From: Nocardioides sp.
Lineage (GTDB): Bacteria > Actinomycetota > Actinomycetes > Propionibacteriales > Nocardioidaceae
Length of the DNA stretch: 64,000 nt
Assembly (NCBI RefSeq): GCF_030019515.1
Contig: NZ_JASEEQ010000004.1
Span: 62,001 to 126,000, forward strand
Direction of reading: 5' to 3'
Below, one piece after another: positions 25,749-35,026 of the stretch. Below the pieces are notes generated by a model, which saw only the letters and a program-made list of their open reading frames with translations, was not told the origin of the DNA and ran no database searches. The translations under genes and the position numbers were made by a program. Position 1 is the first letter of the stretch. Every line of letters begins with the position of its first letter.

Positions 25749-28029
25749 GCTGCACGTCCTCGGGCAGGTCGACGAACCGGGCGCTGAAGCCACCGACACG
25801 GACGAACACGTGCCGGTACTCGTCGGGGTGGGCGAGCGCTGCCTCCAGCTCGCCGCGCCCGGTGACCGTCACCATCAGCTGGCTGCCGCCGCGTGCGAAG
25901 TAGACGGAGAGGAGCGCCTCGACCACGTCCCGGCGGTCGCGGAAGAGCTCGCGCGAGAGCGACAGGTTCTGCACCGCGCCGGCGTGGATCGCGGGCGAGG
26001 GCCGGACGACGGAGTTCATCCGCGCCGTCAGCCCGCAGGTGTCGGCCCCGCCCGTCGGGGCGTTCCCGTTCGCCATCGGCGTCCCGTCGTGCCGGCCGTC
26101 GGCGGAGGCGCCGGTGTGGGCGCCCATCAGGGTGTTGGCGCTGTTGTTGATCACCACGACGAGGTAGCTGGCCAGGCCGACCCGGGCCGCCTGTGCCCGG
26201 GCCTGCTCGCACACGTGCTCGTGCACCCGCACCAGCATCTCGTCGGCCTCGTCGTCGTCGTTGCCGTACTTGGGCTGGGCCAGCAGCAGGCCGCGCAGCG
26301 GCTCGGCGCCGGCGAAGTCGGTGCGCAGGGCGGCGAGCAGGTCCTCGGCCGGCACCTCCGCGCGTTCGAAGACGAGGCGGCGGATCGCGAGCAGGCTGTC
26401 CGCGGTGTTGGTGTTGCCGTAGGTCTCGAGGGTCCCCGCCAGGAGCTCGAGGCCCCCGTCGTGGAACGCCCTGCCCCGCTCGAGGCAGCCGTCGTAGAGC
26501 AGGCTGAGGTAGAGCGCGCTGAACTCCCGGGCGCAGACGTCGTACTCCAGGCGCTCCTGCTCGGCCAGCCGGCGGACGAGGTGGTCGACCTGTCCGGCGT
26601 ACGCCGTCCAGAGCTCGTCGAAGGTCCGGTAGGTCTCCAGGCCGCCGAGGTCGGGGCCGAGGCGGCGGCCGGTCCGCTGGCACTCGCCGTGGAAGAGCGC
26701 CGCCTCGAGCGCCTTGAGGAGGTTGATGACGCCGCTGGGCGTGGCGAAGCTCCGCCCCTCCAGGACCAGCTCACCGCAGCCGTAGGGGACGTACTGCTCG
26801 GCCTCCTCGAGACCGACCCCCATGGCCGCCGCCGCGGCCGGGACGTTGACGTCGTCGTTGTAGAGGATCGGGAAGGTGCGACCCGCGCCGATGGCGTCGA
26901 GACCGCGCTCGAGCAGGAGCGGGTCCTGACCGGCGTGGAGGCGCAGGGAGAGCTGCGGCTCGGCCTCGAGCACCGTGCGAGACGCCTCGATCGCGAGCAG
27001 CGCGAACCGGTCCGCCGCCGCCGGGTCGGGGCGCCCGACGCCTCCCACGACGACCCGGTTGTGCACCCGTGTCAGCCGTGCGGCCATCAGCCGCCACAGC
27101 GACTGGGTGAGCCGGAGGGCCTCGTCGTCGGAGAGCACGCCGGCGTCGAGGTCGTGCGCCAGCAGGGGGCCGAGCGTGACGTCGAGCCGGCCGTAGTTAC
27201 GGATGTCCCCGCACAGCTGGTAGAGCCAGAAGAGCTGCACCGCCTCGCGGTAGCTCTCCGGCGCGCGCTCGCACACCAGGCCGAGGGTCTCCGCCATCGC
27301 CTCGAGCTCGGTACGTCGGGCAGGTCCCGCGGACGCGGCCAGCCTGAGTGCCTGGTCCTGGTAGCGCCGCGCCGCCTCCTCGAGCAGGTCGAGCGCCTGG
27401 TCGAAGCCGGCCAGCAGGTCGAGGTCCACCCCACCACGGGCGCGGCGGGCTGCGACCTCGTCGCGCAGGCCGGGCAGGCCGAGTCCGACCAGCCGGGCGT
27501 TGTGGACGGTGCCGCCGCACAGCCGGTAGAGCGGGAACGCGATCCCGGGTTCGCCCATCCAGGCGTCAGAGGGCAGGTCCTCGGCGAGAGCTGGTGGGTA
27601 GGCCGCTCGCACCAGCGCGGCGGTCCGCTCCCGGCGCCAGTACGCGAGCATCTCCTCGACCTCGGCGCGGCGTTCGGCGCTCACCGCACCGGTGGTGAGC
27701 GCCTCGTCGACCAGGCGCGGCAGGACGTGGTAGCCGAGCGAGATGTCGGCGCCCCACTCGTCAGGGGTGAAGCCGCACAACCGGGGGGCGAGGCGGCCGG
27801 CGACGAGGTCACCGTCCTCGATCGGCGCGAGGGTCTCGGGCAGCTGGACCGCGAGGCAGGCCGCCTCGCGGAGCGCCGGGTGGGCGTCTCGGTGGGCCCG
27901 GTGGGCGGAGGTGAAGCGGAGCTCGGCGGCGAAGGGGTCCAGCGTGCTGGTCGCCGGCACGAGCATGTCCGGGGCAGGTGGGACGGCCTTGGTCGAGGCC
28001 CGCCCCGGTGCTGTCGCAGTCGTCTCCAT
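25720..28029 (-). CDS. Glycyl radical enzyme, pyruvate formate-lyase family, unknown substrate
   Basis: A 769-residue member of the PFL/diol dehydratase superfamily. The thiyl-radical cysteine is C418 in VPYGCGELVLEG, with the dehydratase-like GCxE form and not the CC pair of true PFL. The C-terminal radical loop is VRVGGFSARF with G747 as the radical site. So a lyase/dehydratase-type reaction is more likely than formate production. ATG at 28029 follows GGAGG by 7 bases. It is coupled to its activase and shares an upstream region, including a LacI-type site, with the ThuA gene. An oxygen-labile enzyme of this kind is unusual in this setting. Confidence 0.88.
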   Translation of the reverse strand: METTATAPGRASTKAVPPAPDMLVPATSTLDPFAAELRFTSAHRAHRDAHPALREAACLAVQLPETLAPIEDGDLVAGRLAPRLCGFTPDEWGADISLGYHVLPRLVDEALTTGAVSAERRAEVEEMLAYWRRERTAALVRAAYPPALAEDLPSDAWMGEPGIAFPLYRLCGGTVHNARLVGLGLPGLRDEVAARRARGGVDLDLLAGFDQALDLLEEAARRYQDQALRLAASAGPARRTELEAMAETLGLVCERAPESYREAVQLFWLYQLCGDIRNYGRLDVTLGPLLAHDLDAGVLSDDEALRLTQSLWRLMAARLTRVHNRVVVGGVGRPDPAAADRFALLAIEASRTVLEAEPQLSLRLHAGQDPLLLERGLDAIGAGRTFPILYNDDVNVPAAAAAMGVGLEEAEQYVPYGCGELVLEGRSFATPSGVINLLKALEAALFHGECQRTGRRLGPDLGGLETYRTFDELWTAYAGQVDHLVRRLAEQERLEYDVCAREFSALYLSLLYDGCLERGRAFHDGGLELLAGTLETYGNTNTADSLLAIRRLVFERAEVPAEDLLAALRTDFAGAEPLRGLLLAQPKYGNDDDEADEMLVRVHEHVCEQARAQAARVGLASYLVVVINNSANTLMGAHTGASADGRHDGTPMANGNAPTGGADTCGLTARMNSVVRPSPAIHAGAVQNLSLSRELFRDRRDVVEALLSVYFARGGSQLMVTVTGRGELEAALAHPDEYRHVFVRVGGFSARFVDLPEDVQREIVERTLY

Positions 28030-28253
28030 CTCAGGTCCTCCAGCCAAGGGCAGCGCCCGCGGGTGCCACCGATTCCAGTCTAGGCAGCGCGGGGCGCGCC
28101 GGCATGAAGCGCTCGAGCCACGCGATCATCCGCGCGCACTGATCGACGAGGGCGAGGGGCGCCTGGACGCCGTGCGCCTCCTCGGGATCTCGTCCGGGGC
28201 GTGCTCCATGACCAGCACGATGGCAGATTCCGGCCCAGTCCACTAGCAATTCC

Positions 28254-28267
28254 CAAATCGATTGGCT
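28254..28267. promoter_or_regulatory. LacI-type operator, site 1
   Basis: CAAATCGATTGGCT, one mismatch from the CAAATCGTTTGGCT found (as complement) before the importer gene. TAGCGT, a good -10 box, follows at 28267-28272, so the site covers the promoter core of the ThuA operon and may also affect the divergent glycyl radical gene. Confidence 0.6.
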
Positions 28268-28313
28268 AGCGTGCCGCTGAGATTGCTCCGTCGGGAGCAC
28301 GGAGAGGAACGTC

Positions 28314-28982
28314 ATGGAGACCACCCGCACCCGCCAGGTCCTGATCGTCCGGGGTGGTTGGGACGGCCACAGTCCGGTCGAGGCTACGGAGCGGTTCATC
28401 CCGTTCCTCAAGGAGCACGGCTTCGCGGTCGAGGTCCACGACGGTCCCGAGGTGTACGCCGACGCCGAGAAGCTCGCCGCGACCGACCTGGTCATCCAGT
28501 GCTACACGATGGGCGCGGCGACCGACGAGCAGGTGCTCGGCCTGTCGGCCGCCGTCGCCGCCGGCACCGGTATGGCCGGGTGGCACGGTGGCGTGTGCGA
28601 CTCCTTCCGCAACTCGCCGGACTACCTGCACATGATCGGCGGCCAGTGGGCGGCACACCCGGGCGGGTTCGTCGACTACGAGGTCGAGGTCGTGTCGGAG
28701 AGGTCCGACCACGAGATCGTCCGGGGCCTGGATCGGTGGCAGCTGCACACCGAGCAGTACTGGGTGCTCACCGACGCCCTCGACGACGTTCTCGCCACAA
28801 CGACGTTCACCGTCCGGGACGACACGCCGTGGCGGGAGCCGTTCGCGTGCCCCGCGGTCTGGACCCGCCAGTGGGGCCTCGGCAAGGTGTTCGTCTCCAC
28901 GATGGGCCACAAGCTCGAGGACCTCGACCACCCCGACGTGCGCACGCTGACCGAGCGGGGTCTGCTGTGGGCGAGCCGCTGA
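28314..28982 (+). CDS. ThuA-like protein
   Basis: A 222-residue ThuA-domain protein (class I glutamine-amidotransferase-like fold): VLIVRGGWDGHSPVEA at the N-terminus, TDLVIQCYT, GTGMAGWHGGVCDSF at the turn where true amidotransferases carry the nucleophile elbow, and STMGHKLEDLDHPD near the end. ThuA proteins occur with Gfo/Idh/MocA dehydrogenases in disaccharide catabolism through 3-keto sugars. ATG at 28314 has GAGAGGAA upstream. First gene of a long plus-strand run. Confidence 0.85.
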   Translation: METTRTRQVLIVRGGWDGHSPVEATERFIPFLKEHGFAVEVHDGPEVYADAEKLAATDLVIQCYTMGAATDEQVLGLSAAVAAGTGMAGWHGGVCDSFRNSPDYLHMIGGQWAAHPGGFVDYEVEVVSERSDHEIVRGLDRWQLHTEQYWVLTDALDDVLATTTFTVRDDTPWREPFACPAVWTRQWGLGKVFVSTMGHKLEDLDHPDVRTLTERGLLWASR

Positions 28983-29866
28983 GCGCGCCGACTCGCATCA
29001 TCCTCGACACCGACCTGGCGATGGGGGCGCCGGGCTCGGACATCGACGACGGCTTCGCGCTGGCGCTCGCCCTGGCCGACCCGGCCCTCGAGGTCGATCT
29101 CGTGACGACGGTCGGCGGCAACAGCGACGTCGTCACGTCGACCCTGCTCACCCGCGAGCTGCTCGCGGTCCTCGGGTGCCCCGGCGTGCCTCTCGTCCAG
29201 GGTGCACCCGCCGGCGACGAGGCTGCCGCCGAGATCGTGCGCCGGGTACGGGCCGAACCCGGGGAGCTGACTCTCGTCGCGATCGGTCCCCTCACCAACG
29301 TGGCCCGGGCCCTGGCGCTCGACCCCGAGGTGGCGAGAGATGTCCACGAGGTGGTGGTGATGGGAGGGGTCTACCTCGAGCAGACCAACGTCGCGGCCAT
29401 GCCCGGCGAGTACAACTTCTGGTGCGACCCGGACGCCGCGCAGGCCGTCCTCCAGAGCGGCGCTCCGCTGCGCCTGGTCGGTCTGGACGTCACCCGGAAG
29501 GTACGGCTCACCCGCACCGACGCCGACGCCCTCGCCGCCGGTGGCGAGTTCGGGCGCATCGCCGCAGCAGCGACCCACGGGTGGATCGACTTCCAGGAAC
29601 GGGTCAAGCCCCACGAGGAGATCGAGCAGGGCAGCTGCGCACTGCACGACCCGTTGGCGGTGGCAGCGGTGGCCTACCCTGAGCTCGTGACCTGGCGGGA
29701 CGCGCACGTCGAGGTGGAGACCGTCGGCCGGGTGACCCGGGGCGTCGCGATCGCCGACCTGCTGATGTGGGAGGACCCGCCGGAGCCCAACTGCCGGATC
29801 GCCACCGACGTCGACGTGGACGCCTTCCGCGCTCTGTTCCTGCGGCGGATGGCGGCGCTGTCGTGA
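28967..29866 (+). CDS. Inosine/uridine-preferring nucleoside hydrolase-type enzyme
   Basis: A 299-residue IUNH-family hydrolase that splits N-ribosides to base and ribose. The calcium/ribose site is LDTDLAMG...DIDDGFAL at the N-terminus (DxD and DD), followed by VAIGPLTNVARAL, VVMGGV and the C-terminal LHDPLAV aspartate. A few extra residues separate DTD and DD compared with typical members. GTG at 28967 overlaps the ThuA gene by 16 bases and has GGGG upstream. Coupled (GTGA) to a ribokinase-like gene, so released ribose or an analogue would be phosphorylated next. Confidence 0.9.
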   Translation: MGEPLSAPTRIILDTDLAMGAPGSDIDDGFALALALADPALEVDLVTTVGGNSDVVTSTLLTRELLAVLGCPGVPLVQGAPAGDEAAAEIVRRVRAEPGELTLVAIGPLTNVARALALDPEVARDVHEVVVMGGVYLEQTNVAAMPGEYNFWCDPDAAQAVLQSGAPLRLVGLDVTRKVRLTRTDADALAAGGEFGRIAAAATHGWIDFQERVKPHEEIEQGSCALHDPLAVAAVAYPELVTWRDAHVEVETVGRVTRGVAIADLLMWEDPPEPNCRIATDVDVDAFRALFLRRMAALS

Positions 29867-30789
29867 CGAGGGTCGACGTGGTCGTCGTCGGCTCGGTCAA
29901 CCGCGACTACGTCTGCCGCGTCCCGGTGCTGCCGGCACCCGGCGAGACCGTGCTGGGCGGCGAGGCGTCGGTCGGATCGGGCGGCAAGGGCGGGAACCAG
30001 GCCGTGGCGGCCAGCCTCCTGGGGGCGCGCACCGCCCTCGTGGCGCGGGTCGGGCGCGACGACGATGGGCGGGCCCTCGCCGCCGACCTCGCCAAGGCCT
30101 GGATCGACACCACGGAGATGGTGGCGACGCAGGCCCGGACCGGGATGGCCTTCGTGATGGTCGACGCGGCCGGCGAGAACTCGATCGTGGTCGCGCCTGG
30201 CGCCAACGAGCTGCTCGAGGCGAGGACCACCGGGCGCGCCGTGCGGGCGCTGATCGCGCCGCCGGGCGTGCTGGTCACCCAGGCGGAGATCCCGGTGGCG
30301 GCCTTCGACGCCGCCATCCGCGCGGCGGGCGAGGTCGGCTGCCGCGCGGTGGTCAACCTGGCGCCGTACCGCCCCGTCGACGCGGAGGTGCTGGCGCTGT
30401 GCGACCCGCTGGTCGTGAACGAGACGGAGGCGAGCGGGCTCCTGGGCCGTGAGGTCCGAGGCGTGGACCAGGCGCGGGCGGCGGCCCTGGAGCTCGCCAC
30501 GAGGTGCCGGTCCGCGGTCGTCACCGTCGGTGCAGCCGGCGCGGTCCTCGGGTGCGGCGCGGTGGTCGAGCATGTGTCCGCCGACCCGGTCGAGGTCGTG
30601 GACACCACCGGTGCGGGGGACGCGTTCACCGGCGCGCTCGCCGCCGTGCTGAGCGCGGGGTACGGCTTGGCCGAAGCGGTCCGGATCGGCGTGCGCGCCG
30701 GCACCTACGCCGTCGGGAGGCCGGGCGCCCAGGCCTCCTTCGCCGACGCGACGACACTCGGGCTCGGCCCGCTGCACGAACGCGGCTGA
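29863..30789 (+). CDS. PfkB-family sugar kinase, ribokinase-like
   Basis: A 308-residue PfkB kinase. The N-terminal signature GSGGKGGNQAVAASLLGA and the C-terminal DTTGAGDAFTGALAAVL (catalytic Asp) are intact, and VVNETEA precedes the nucleotide site. It most resembles ribokinase; the upstream nucleoside hydrolase supports ribose or a related pentose as substrate. GTG start overlaps the hydrolase stop by GTGA. A new promoter with a LacI site follows its stop. Confidence 0.9.
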   Translation: MTRVDVVVVGSVNRDYVCRVPVLPAPGETVLGGEASVGSGGKGGNQAVAASLLGARTALVARVGRDDDGRALAADLAKAWIDTTEMVATQARTGMAFVMVDAAGENSIVVAPGANELLEARTTGRAVRALIAPPGVLVTQAEIPVAAFDAAIRAAGEVGCRAVVNLAPYRPVDAEVLALCDPLVVNETEASGLLGREVRGVDQARAAALELATRCRSAVVTVGAAGAVLGCGAVVEHVSADPVEVVDTTGAGDAFTGALAAVLSAGYGLAEAVRIGVRAGTYAVGRPGAQASFADATTLGLGPLHERG

Positions 30790-30794
30790 AGGCA

Positions 30795-30845
30795 TTGACC
30801 GGCTCCGGGCGAGGGCCTAGCGTTCATCATCAGTAAAACGATTTG
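30795..30845 (+). promoter_or_regulatory. Promoter with LacI-type operator, site 2
   Basis: TTGACC (30795-30800), 17 bases, TAGCGT (30818-30823), then AAAACGATTTG (30835-30845), which falls just after the expected transcription start. The operator would block initiation of the Gfo-PhyH-glycosidase run. Confidence 0.62.
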
Positions 30846-30881
30846 CATGGAATCTGACAGCAGGACGAGGAAAGGGCGCGG

Positions 30882-32069
30882 ATGAGCGTGCACGAGACGG
30901 GTGCGGTTCGGCCCCCGCTGGGCGTGGCCATGATCGGCTACGCGTTCATGGGGGCGGCGCACTCGCAGGCCTGGCGCAACGCCCACCGGTTCTTCGACCT
31001 GCCGGTCCGGCCGGCGATGAACGTCGTGTGCGGCCGCACCGAGTCCGCGACCCGCGAGGCGGCGGAGCGGCTCGGCTGGGCGGGCTGGAGCACCGACTGG
31101 CGCGACGTCCTCGCGCGCGACGACGTCCAGGTCGTCGACATCTGCACCCCGGGCGACACCCACGCCGAGATCGCGCTGGCCGCCCTCGAGGCGGGCAAGC
31201 ACGTGCTCTGCGAGAAGCCGCTGGCCAACACCGTCGCGGAGGCCGAGCAGATGGCCGCTGCCGCCGCGGCGGCAGCGGCGCGCGGCGTGCTCTCCTCGGT
31301 GGGCTTCAGCTACCGGCGCACCCCGGCCCTCGCCTACGCCCGGGAGCTGGTGGCCGACGGTGCCGTGGGCACGGTGCGGCACATCCGAGCCCAGTACCTC
31401 CAGGACTGGATCGTCGACCCCGACTTCCCGCTGGTGTGGCGCCTGCAGAAGGACAAGGCGGGCTCGGGGGCGCTGGGTGACATCGGTGCGCACATCGTCG
31501 ACCTCTCGCAGTTCCTCACCGGGCAGCGGCTCACCGAGGTCGCCGGCCACCTCACCCGGTTCGTCGAGCGCCGCCCGCTGACGGAGTCCTCCTCCGGGCT
31601 CAGTGCCAGCGGCGGGTCCCGGACCGGCGAGGTCACGGTCGACGACGCCGCAGTCTTCTTCGGCCGCACCGACGGCGGCGCGTTGGCGACCTACGAGGCC
31701 ACGCGCTTCGCCACCGGGCGCAAGAACGCCATGCGCATCGAGGTCAACGGCTGCGCCGGCAGCCTCGCCTTCGACTTCGAGTCGATGAACGAGCTGCAGG
31801 TGTACGACGCGACCGTGCCCGCGCGAGACGCCGGGTTCCGCCGGATCCTGGTCACCGAGCCCGACCACCCCTACACGGGCTCCTGGTGGCCGCCGGGGCA
31901 CGGCCTGGGCTACGAGCACACCTTCGTGCACGAGGTCGCCGACTTCGTCCGCGACGTGTGCTCCGGCACCGCACCCACTCCGTCCTTCGCCGACGGGCTC
32001 CAGGTGCAGCGCGTGCTCGACGCCGTCGAGCGATCCTCGGCCGACGGTGCCGGCTGGACCGCGATCTGA
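30882..32069 (+). CDS. Gfo/Idh/MocA oxidoreductase 1
   Basis: A 395-residue NAD(P)-dependent sugar dehydrogenase. N-terminal Rossmann fold GVAMIGYAFMGAAHSQAW, CTPGDTHAEIA, and the EKP motif in HVLCEKPLANT; the C-terminal half holds GALGDIGAHIVDLSQFL, with the catalytic Asp/His pair. It carries a longer ~395-residue chain than its three paralogues here. Likely oxidises or isomerises a cyclic polyol or sugar ring. GAGGAAAGGG before ATG 30882. Confidence 0.88.
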   Translation: MSVHETGAVRPPLGVAMIGYAFMGAAHSQAWRNAHRFFDLPVRPAMNVVCGRTESATREAAERLGWAGWSTDWRDVLARDDVQVVDICTPGDTHAEIALAALEAGKHVLCEKPLANTVAEAEQMAAAAAAAAARGVLSSVGFSYRRTPALAYARELVADGAVGTVRHIRAQYLQDWIVDPDFPLVWRLQKDKAGSGALGDIGAHIVDLSQFLTGQRLTEVAGHLTRFVERRPLTESSSGLSASGGSRTGEVTVDDAAVFFGRTDGGALATYEATRFATGRKNAMRIEVNGCAGSLAFDFESMNELQVYDATVPARDAGFRRILVTEPDHPYTGSWWPPGHGLGYEHTFVHEVADFVRDVCSGTAPTPSFADGLQVQRVLDAVERSSADGAGWTAI

Positions 32070-32108
32070 CCCCCAACCACCCATCTCACAAGAACGAGAG
32101 GCCCTCAC

Positions 32109-33182
32109 GTGAGCAAGCTGCGCGTCGGGATCATCGGCCTGGGCGAGGTCGCCCAGGTCATCCACCTGCCCATCATCGAGTCCCTGCCCGACCAGTACGA
32201 GCTCGCCGCGGTCTGCGACATCTCCCCGGGCCTGCTCAAGCGGGTGGCGGATCGCTATCGGGTCGAGCGGCGCTACACCGACGCAACCGAGCTCATCGCC
32301 GCCGGCGACCTCGACTGCGTGCTGGTCCTCAACAGCGACGAGGCCCACGCCGAGTGCACCATCGCCGCGCTCGACGCCGGGATGCACGTGCTGGTCGAGA
32401 AGCCCATGTGCCTGAGCCCGCGCGAGGCGGAGGAGATCATCGCGGCCCGTGACCGCTCCGGGAAGACCGTCATGGTGGCCTACATGCGCCGGTTCGCACC
32501 GGCGTTCACGCAGGCGGTGGAGAAGCTCCCCGAGCTGGGGGAGATCCGCTACGTGCGGGTCCACGACGTGATCGGCGAGAACCGGCTGATCGTCGACCAG
32601 ACGGCGTACGTCGACCGCCCCGACGACATCCCCCAGGAGGCCATCGACGCGAAGTGGGCACGCCGGTCGGCGCTGGTCCGGGAGGCGCTCGGCGACGTCC
32701 CGCAGGAGCTGGAGTGGACCTATGGCCTGCTCTGCGGTCTCGGGAGCCACGATCTGTCCGCGATGCGCGAGCTGATCGGCCGGCCCCAGAAGGTGGCGGC
32801 CGCGCGGATGTGGCGCAGCGGCGGGTACGTCGTCGCGCTGCTCGACTACGGCGACTTCGTGGTCACCTACGAGACCGGCGTGGACGACCAGCTCCGCTTC
32901 GACGCCCACATCGAGGTCTTCGGCGCCTCCGGCTCGATGCGCGTGCAGTACGACACGCCGTACGTGCGGCACTTCCCGACCACGCTGCACCTCGAGCGCA
33001 CCGTCGGGGACGCCTACGAGCGCTCCGTGGTCCGGCCCCACCTCAAGGACCCCTACACCCACGAGCTCGAGTACTTCCACGAGGTCGTGACGACCGGGGG
33101 TGTCCCGAAGACGAGCCCGGAGGACTACGTCCAGGACATGGAGCTCTTCGTCGACATCATCCGTGCGCTGGAACAGCACTGA
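32109..33182 (+). CDS. Gfo/Idh/MocA oxidoreductase 2
   Basis: A 357-residue paralogue: VGIIGLGEVAQVIHLP, then VLVEKPMCL for the EKP motif, and LCGLGSHDLSAMRELIG in place of the usual GG-x-x-x-D-x-G-x-H region. The last differs from paralogue 1, so it probably acts on a different position or substrate. It has its own ribosome site (GAGAGG) and follows paralogue 1 by 39 bases. Confidence 0.87.
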   Translation: MSKLRVGIIGLGEVAQVIHLPIIESLPDQYELAAVCDISPGLLKRVADRYRVERRYTDATELIAAGDLDCVLVLNSDEAHAECTIAALDAGMHVLVEKPMCLSPREAEEIIAARDRSGKTVMVAYMRRFAPAFTQAVEKLPELGEIRYVRVHDVIGENRLIVDQTAYVDRPDDIPQEAIDAKWARRSALVREALGDVPQELEWTYGLLCGLGSHDLSAMRELIGRPQKVAAARMWRSGGYVVALLDYGDFVVTYETGVDDQLRFDAHIEVFGASGSMRVQYDTPYVRHFPTTLHLERTVGDAYERSVVRPHLKDPYTHELEYFHEVVTTGGVPKTSPEDYVQDMELFVDIIRALEQH

Positions 33183-33324
33183 TCCCGCCCGTGCAACGTC
33201 CTCCGGCTCCGGCTCCGGAAGATAAGTCGAGCCGTCCGGAGGATAGGCGTCGTGACGCCGATCACGGCGACGTAGCGTCGGAGCCGCCCCTCCCCGGGGC
33301 CCAGAACTCGAAAGGCCCACTGCG

Positions 33325-34083
33325 ATGACCCAGACCCTGACGGACGCCGACGTTGCGTTCTTCCGCCAGAAGGGCTACCTGCTCCCCGGCCGCCAGCTCC
33401 TCTCCGAGGAACGGCTCTCCCGGCTCGAGCAGATCTTCAACGAGCACCTCGCCGACAAGGGCGACAAGCTCTCCGACGAGCTCGACACCCCGCACTACCG
33501 CGACGAGCGGCTGCTCGACTTCCTGCTGTCCGACGAGGTGCTCGACTGGATCGAGCCCCTGGTCGGGCCCGACATCGCGCTCTGGTCGAGCCACTTCATC
33601 TCCAAGGACCCGTTCACCGGCCGGGCGACGCCGTGGCACGAGGACAGCGCGTTCTGGGAGGGCCGGTTCGACAGCTACGACAGCATCGTCACGATCTGGC
33701 TCGCGCTCGAGGACGGCAGCTTCCGGGAGAACGGCTGCATGCGGGTGATCCCGGGCACGCACCTCAACGGCGGGTTCTCCGACAACTACCAGCCGACCGA
33801 CATCACCGAGCAGACCTTCCACGCCGAACTCGCCGGCGTCGACGAGGACCAGGCCGTCTACTTCGAGCTGAAGCGCGGCGAGTTCTCCATGCATGACGGT
33901 CGGATCGTCCACGGTGCCCGGGCCAACACCAGCCCGGTACGACGCACGGGCTACACGATGCGGTACTTCCCCTCCTCGGTGAAGATGCAGGACGTGCCGC
34001 AGAACGAGGGCTGGAAGATCTGGCTGGCCCGCGGGAGGGACCTCGCGGGCAACGACTACGCCAACGTGCCGGCGAGCGCATGA
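33325..34083 (+). CDS. Phytanoyl-CoA dioxygenase (PhyH) family oxygenase
   Basis: A 252-residue Fe(II)/2-oxoglutarate dioxygenase. Iron ligands H105-x-D107 (TPWHEDSAFW) and H196 (GRIVHGA) are present, with R206 or R207 for 2-oxoglutarate. PhyH enzymes hydroxylate lipids, ectoine, and small polar molecules; the neighbours suggest a sugar-linked or aglycone substrate. ATG at 33325 follows 142 non-coding bases, which have no clear LacI site. Overlaps the isomerase-like gene by ATGA. Confidence 0.87.
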   Translation: MTQTLTDADVAFFRQKGYLLPGRQLLSEERLSRLEQIFNEHLADKGDKLSDELDTPHYRDERLLDFLLSDEVLDWIEPLVGPDIALWSSHFISKDPFTGRATPWHEDSAFWEGRFDSYDSIVTIWLALEDGSFRENGCMRVIPGTHLNGGFSDNYQPTDITEQTFHAELAGVDEDQAVYFELKRGEFSMHDGRIVHGARANTSPVRRTGYTMRYFPSSVKMQDVPQNEGWKIWLARGRDLAGNDYANVPASA

Positions 34084-34997
34084 GACTCGGCCTCCTGACC
34101 GCCTGCCTGCCCGGCGAGACCCTCGACCGCATCGCCGGGTGGGCAGGCACCCACGGCTACGCCGCGCTCGAGGTCGCGTGCTGGCCCGACCGGCCGGGTC
34201 GTGACTGGGAGGCGACCCACCTCGACGTGGAGTCGTTCGGTCCGGCCGACGCCGAGCGGGCGCGCGCGCTGCTCGCGGAGCACCATCTGGAGGTCTCGGC
34301 GCTCGCCTACTACGAGAACAACCTCCACGAGGACCCCGACGTGCGGGAGGCGACCCACGACCACCTGCGCCGATGCATCGACGCCGCCCAGCTGCTCGGA
34401 GTGGGGCTGGTCGGCACGTTCGTGGGCCGCGACATCTCGCTGAGCGTCGCCGAGAACCTGCGGCTGGCCGAGAAGGTGCTCCCGCCCCTCGTCGAGTACG
34501 CCGCCGCCCGAGACGTGCGGCTGGTGATAGAGAACTGCCCGATGGAGGGTTGGCACCCCGACGGCTACCCGGCCAACCTCGCGTACTCGCCCGAGCTGTG
34601 GGGTTGGCTGGCCGAGCTCGGCCTGTGGCTGAACTACGACCCCTCCCATCTGGTGTGGCTCGGGATCGACCCGGTCGCGGCGCTCGAGGCGCACGCCGAC
34701 CGCGTGCTGCACGTCCAGGCGAAGGACGTCGAGGTGAAGGCCGCCGCGCGCAACCGCTACGGCGTCTTCGGACAGGTGCTCGACAAGGAGCCCTGGGTCA
34801 GCGGCTGGTGGCGCTACCGGATCCCCGGCCTGGGGGAGGTCGACTGGCGACGGATCGTCGACACCCTCTTCCAGGCCGGGTACGACGGCGTCGTCTCGGT
34901 CGAGCACGAGGACCCCGTCTGGAGCGGCGACCCCGAGCGGGTCTACCGCGGCCTCGACATCGCCCGGCGCACGCTCTCACCACACATCGACGTCTGA
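34080..34997 (+). CDS. Sugar phosphate isomerase/epimerase-like TIM barrel
   Basis: A 305-residue xylose-isomerase-like TIM barrel. Metal-ligand candidates follow the fold: VIENCPMEGWHPDG (Glu), LNYDPSHLVWLGID (Asp, His), HVQAKDVEV (His, Asp) and VVSVEHEDPVWSG (Glu). These enzymes epimerise or isomerise sugars and keto-sugars, and some work after Gfo/Idh/MocA dehydrogenases, including C-glycoside-cleaving pairs. Coupled to the PhyH gene (ATGA). Confidence 0.88.
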   Translation: MRLGLLTACLPGETLDRIAGWAGTHGYAALEVACWPDRPGRDWEATHLDVESFGPADAERARALLAEHHLEVSALAYYENNLHEDPDVREATHDHLRRCIDAAQLLGVGLVGTFVGRDISLSVAENLRLAEKVLPPLVEYAAARDVRLVIENCPMEGWHPDGYPANLAYSPELWGWLAELGLWLNYDPSHLVWLGIDPVAALEAHADRVLHVQAKDVEVKAAARNRYGVFGQVLDKEPWVSGWWRYRIPGLGEVDWRRIVDTLFQAGYDGVVSVEHEDPVWSGDPERVYRGLDIARRTLSPHIDV

Positions 34998-35026
34998 CTC
35001 CCGATTCCGACCAGGAAGGTCCGCCC

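Noticed and set aside
33183..33324. A fifth LacI site before the PhyH gene
   Set aside because: No CAAATCG-type sequence is present in these 142 bases; the gene is probably read from the upstream promoter or an unidentified one.
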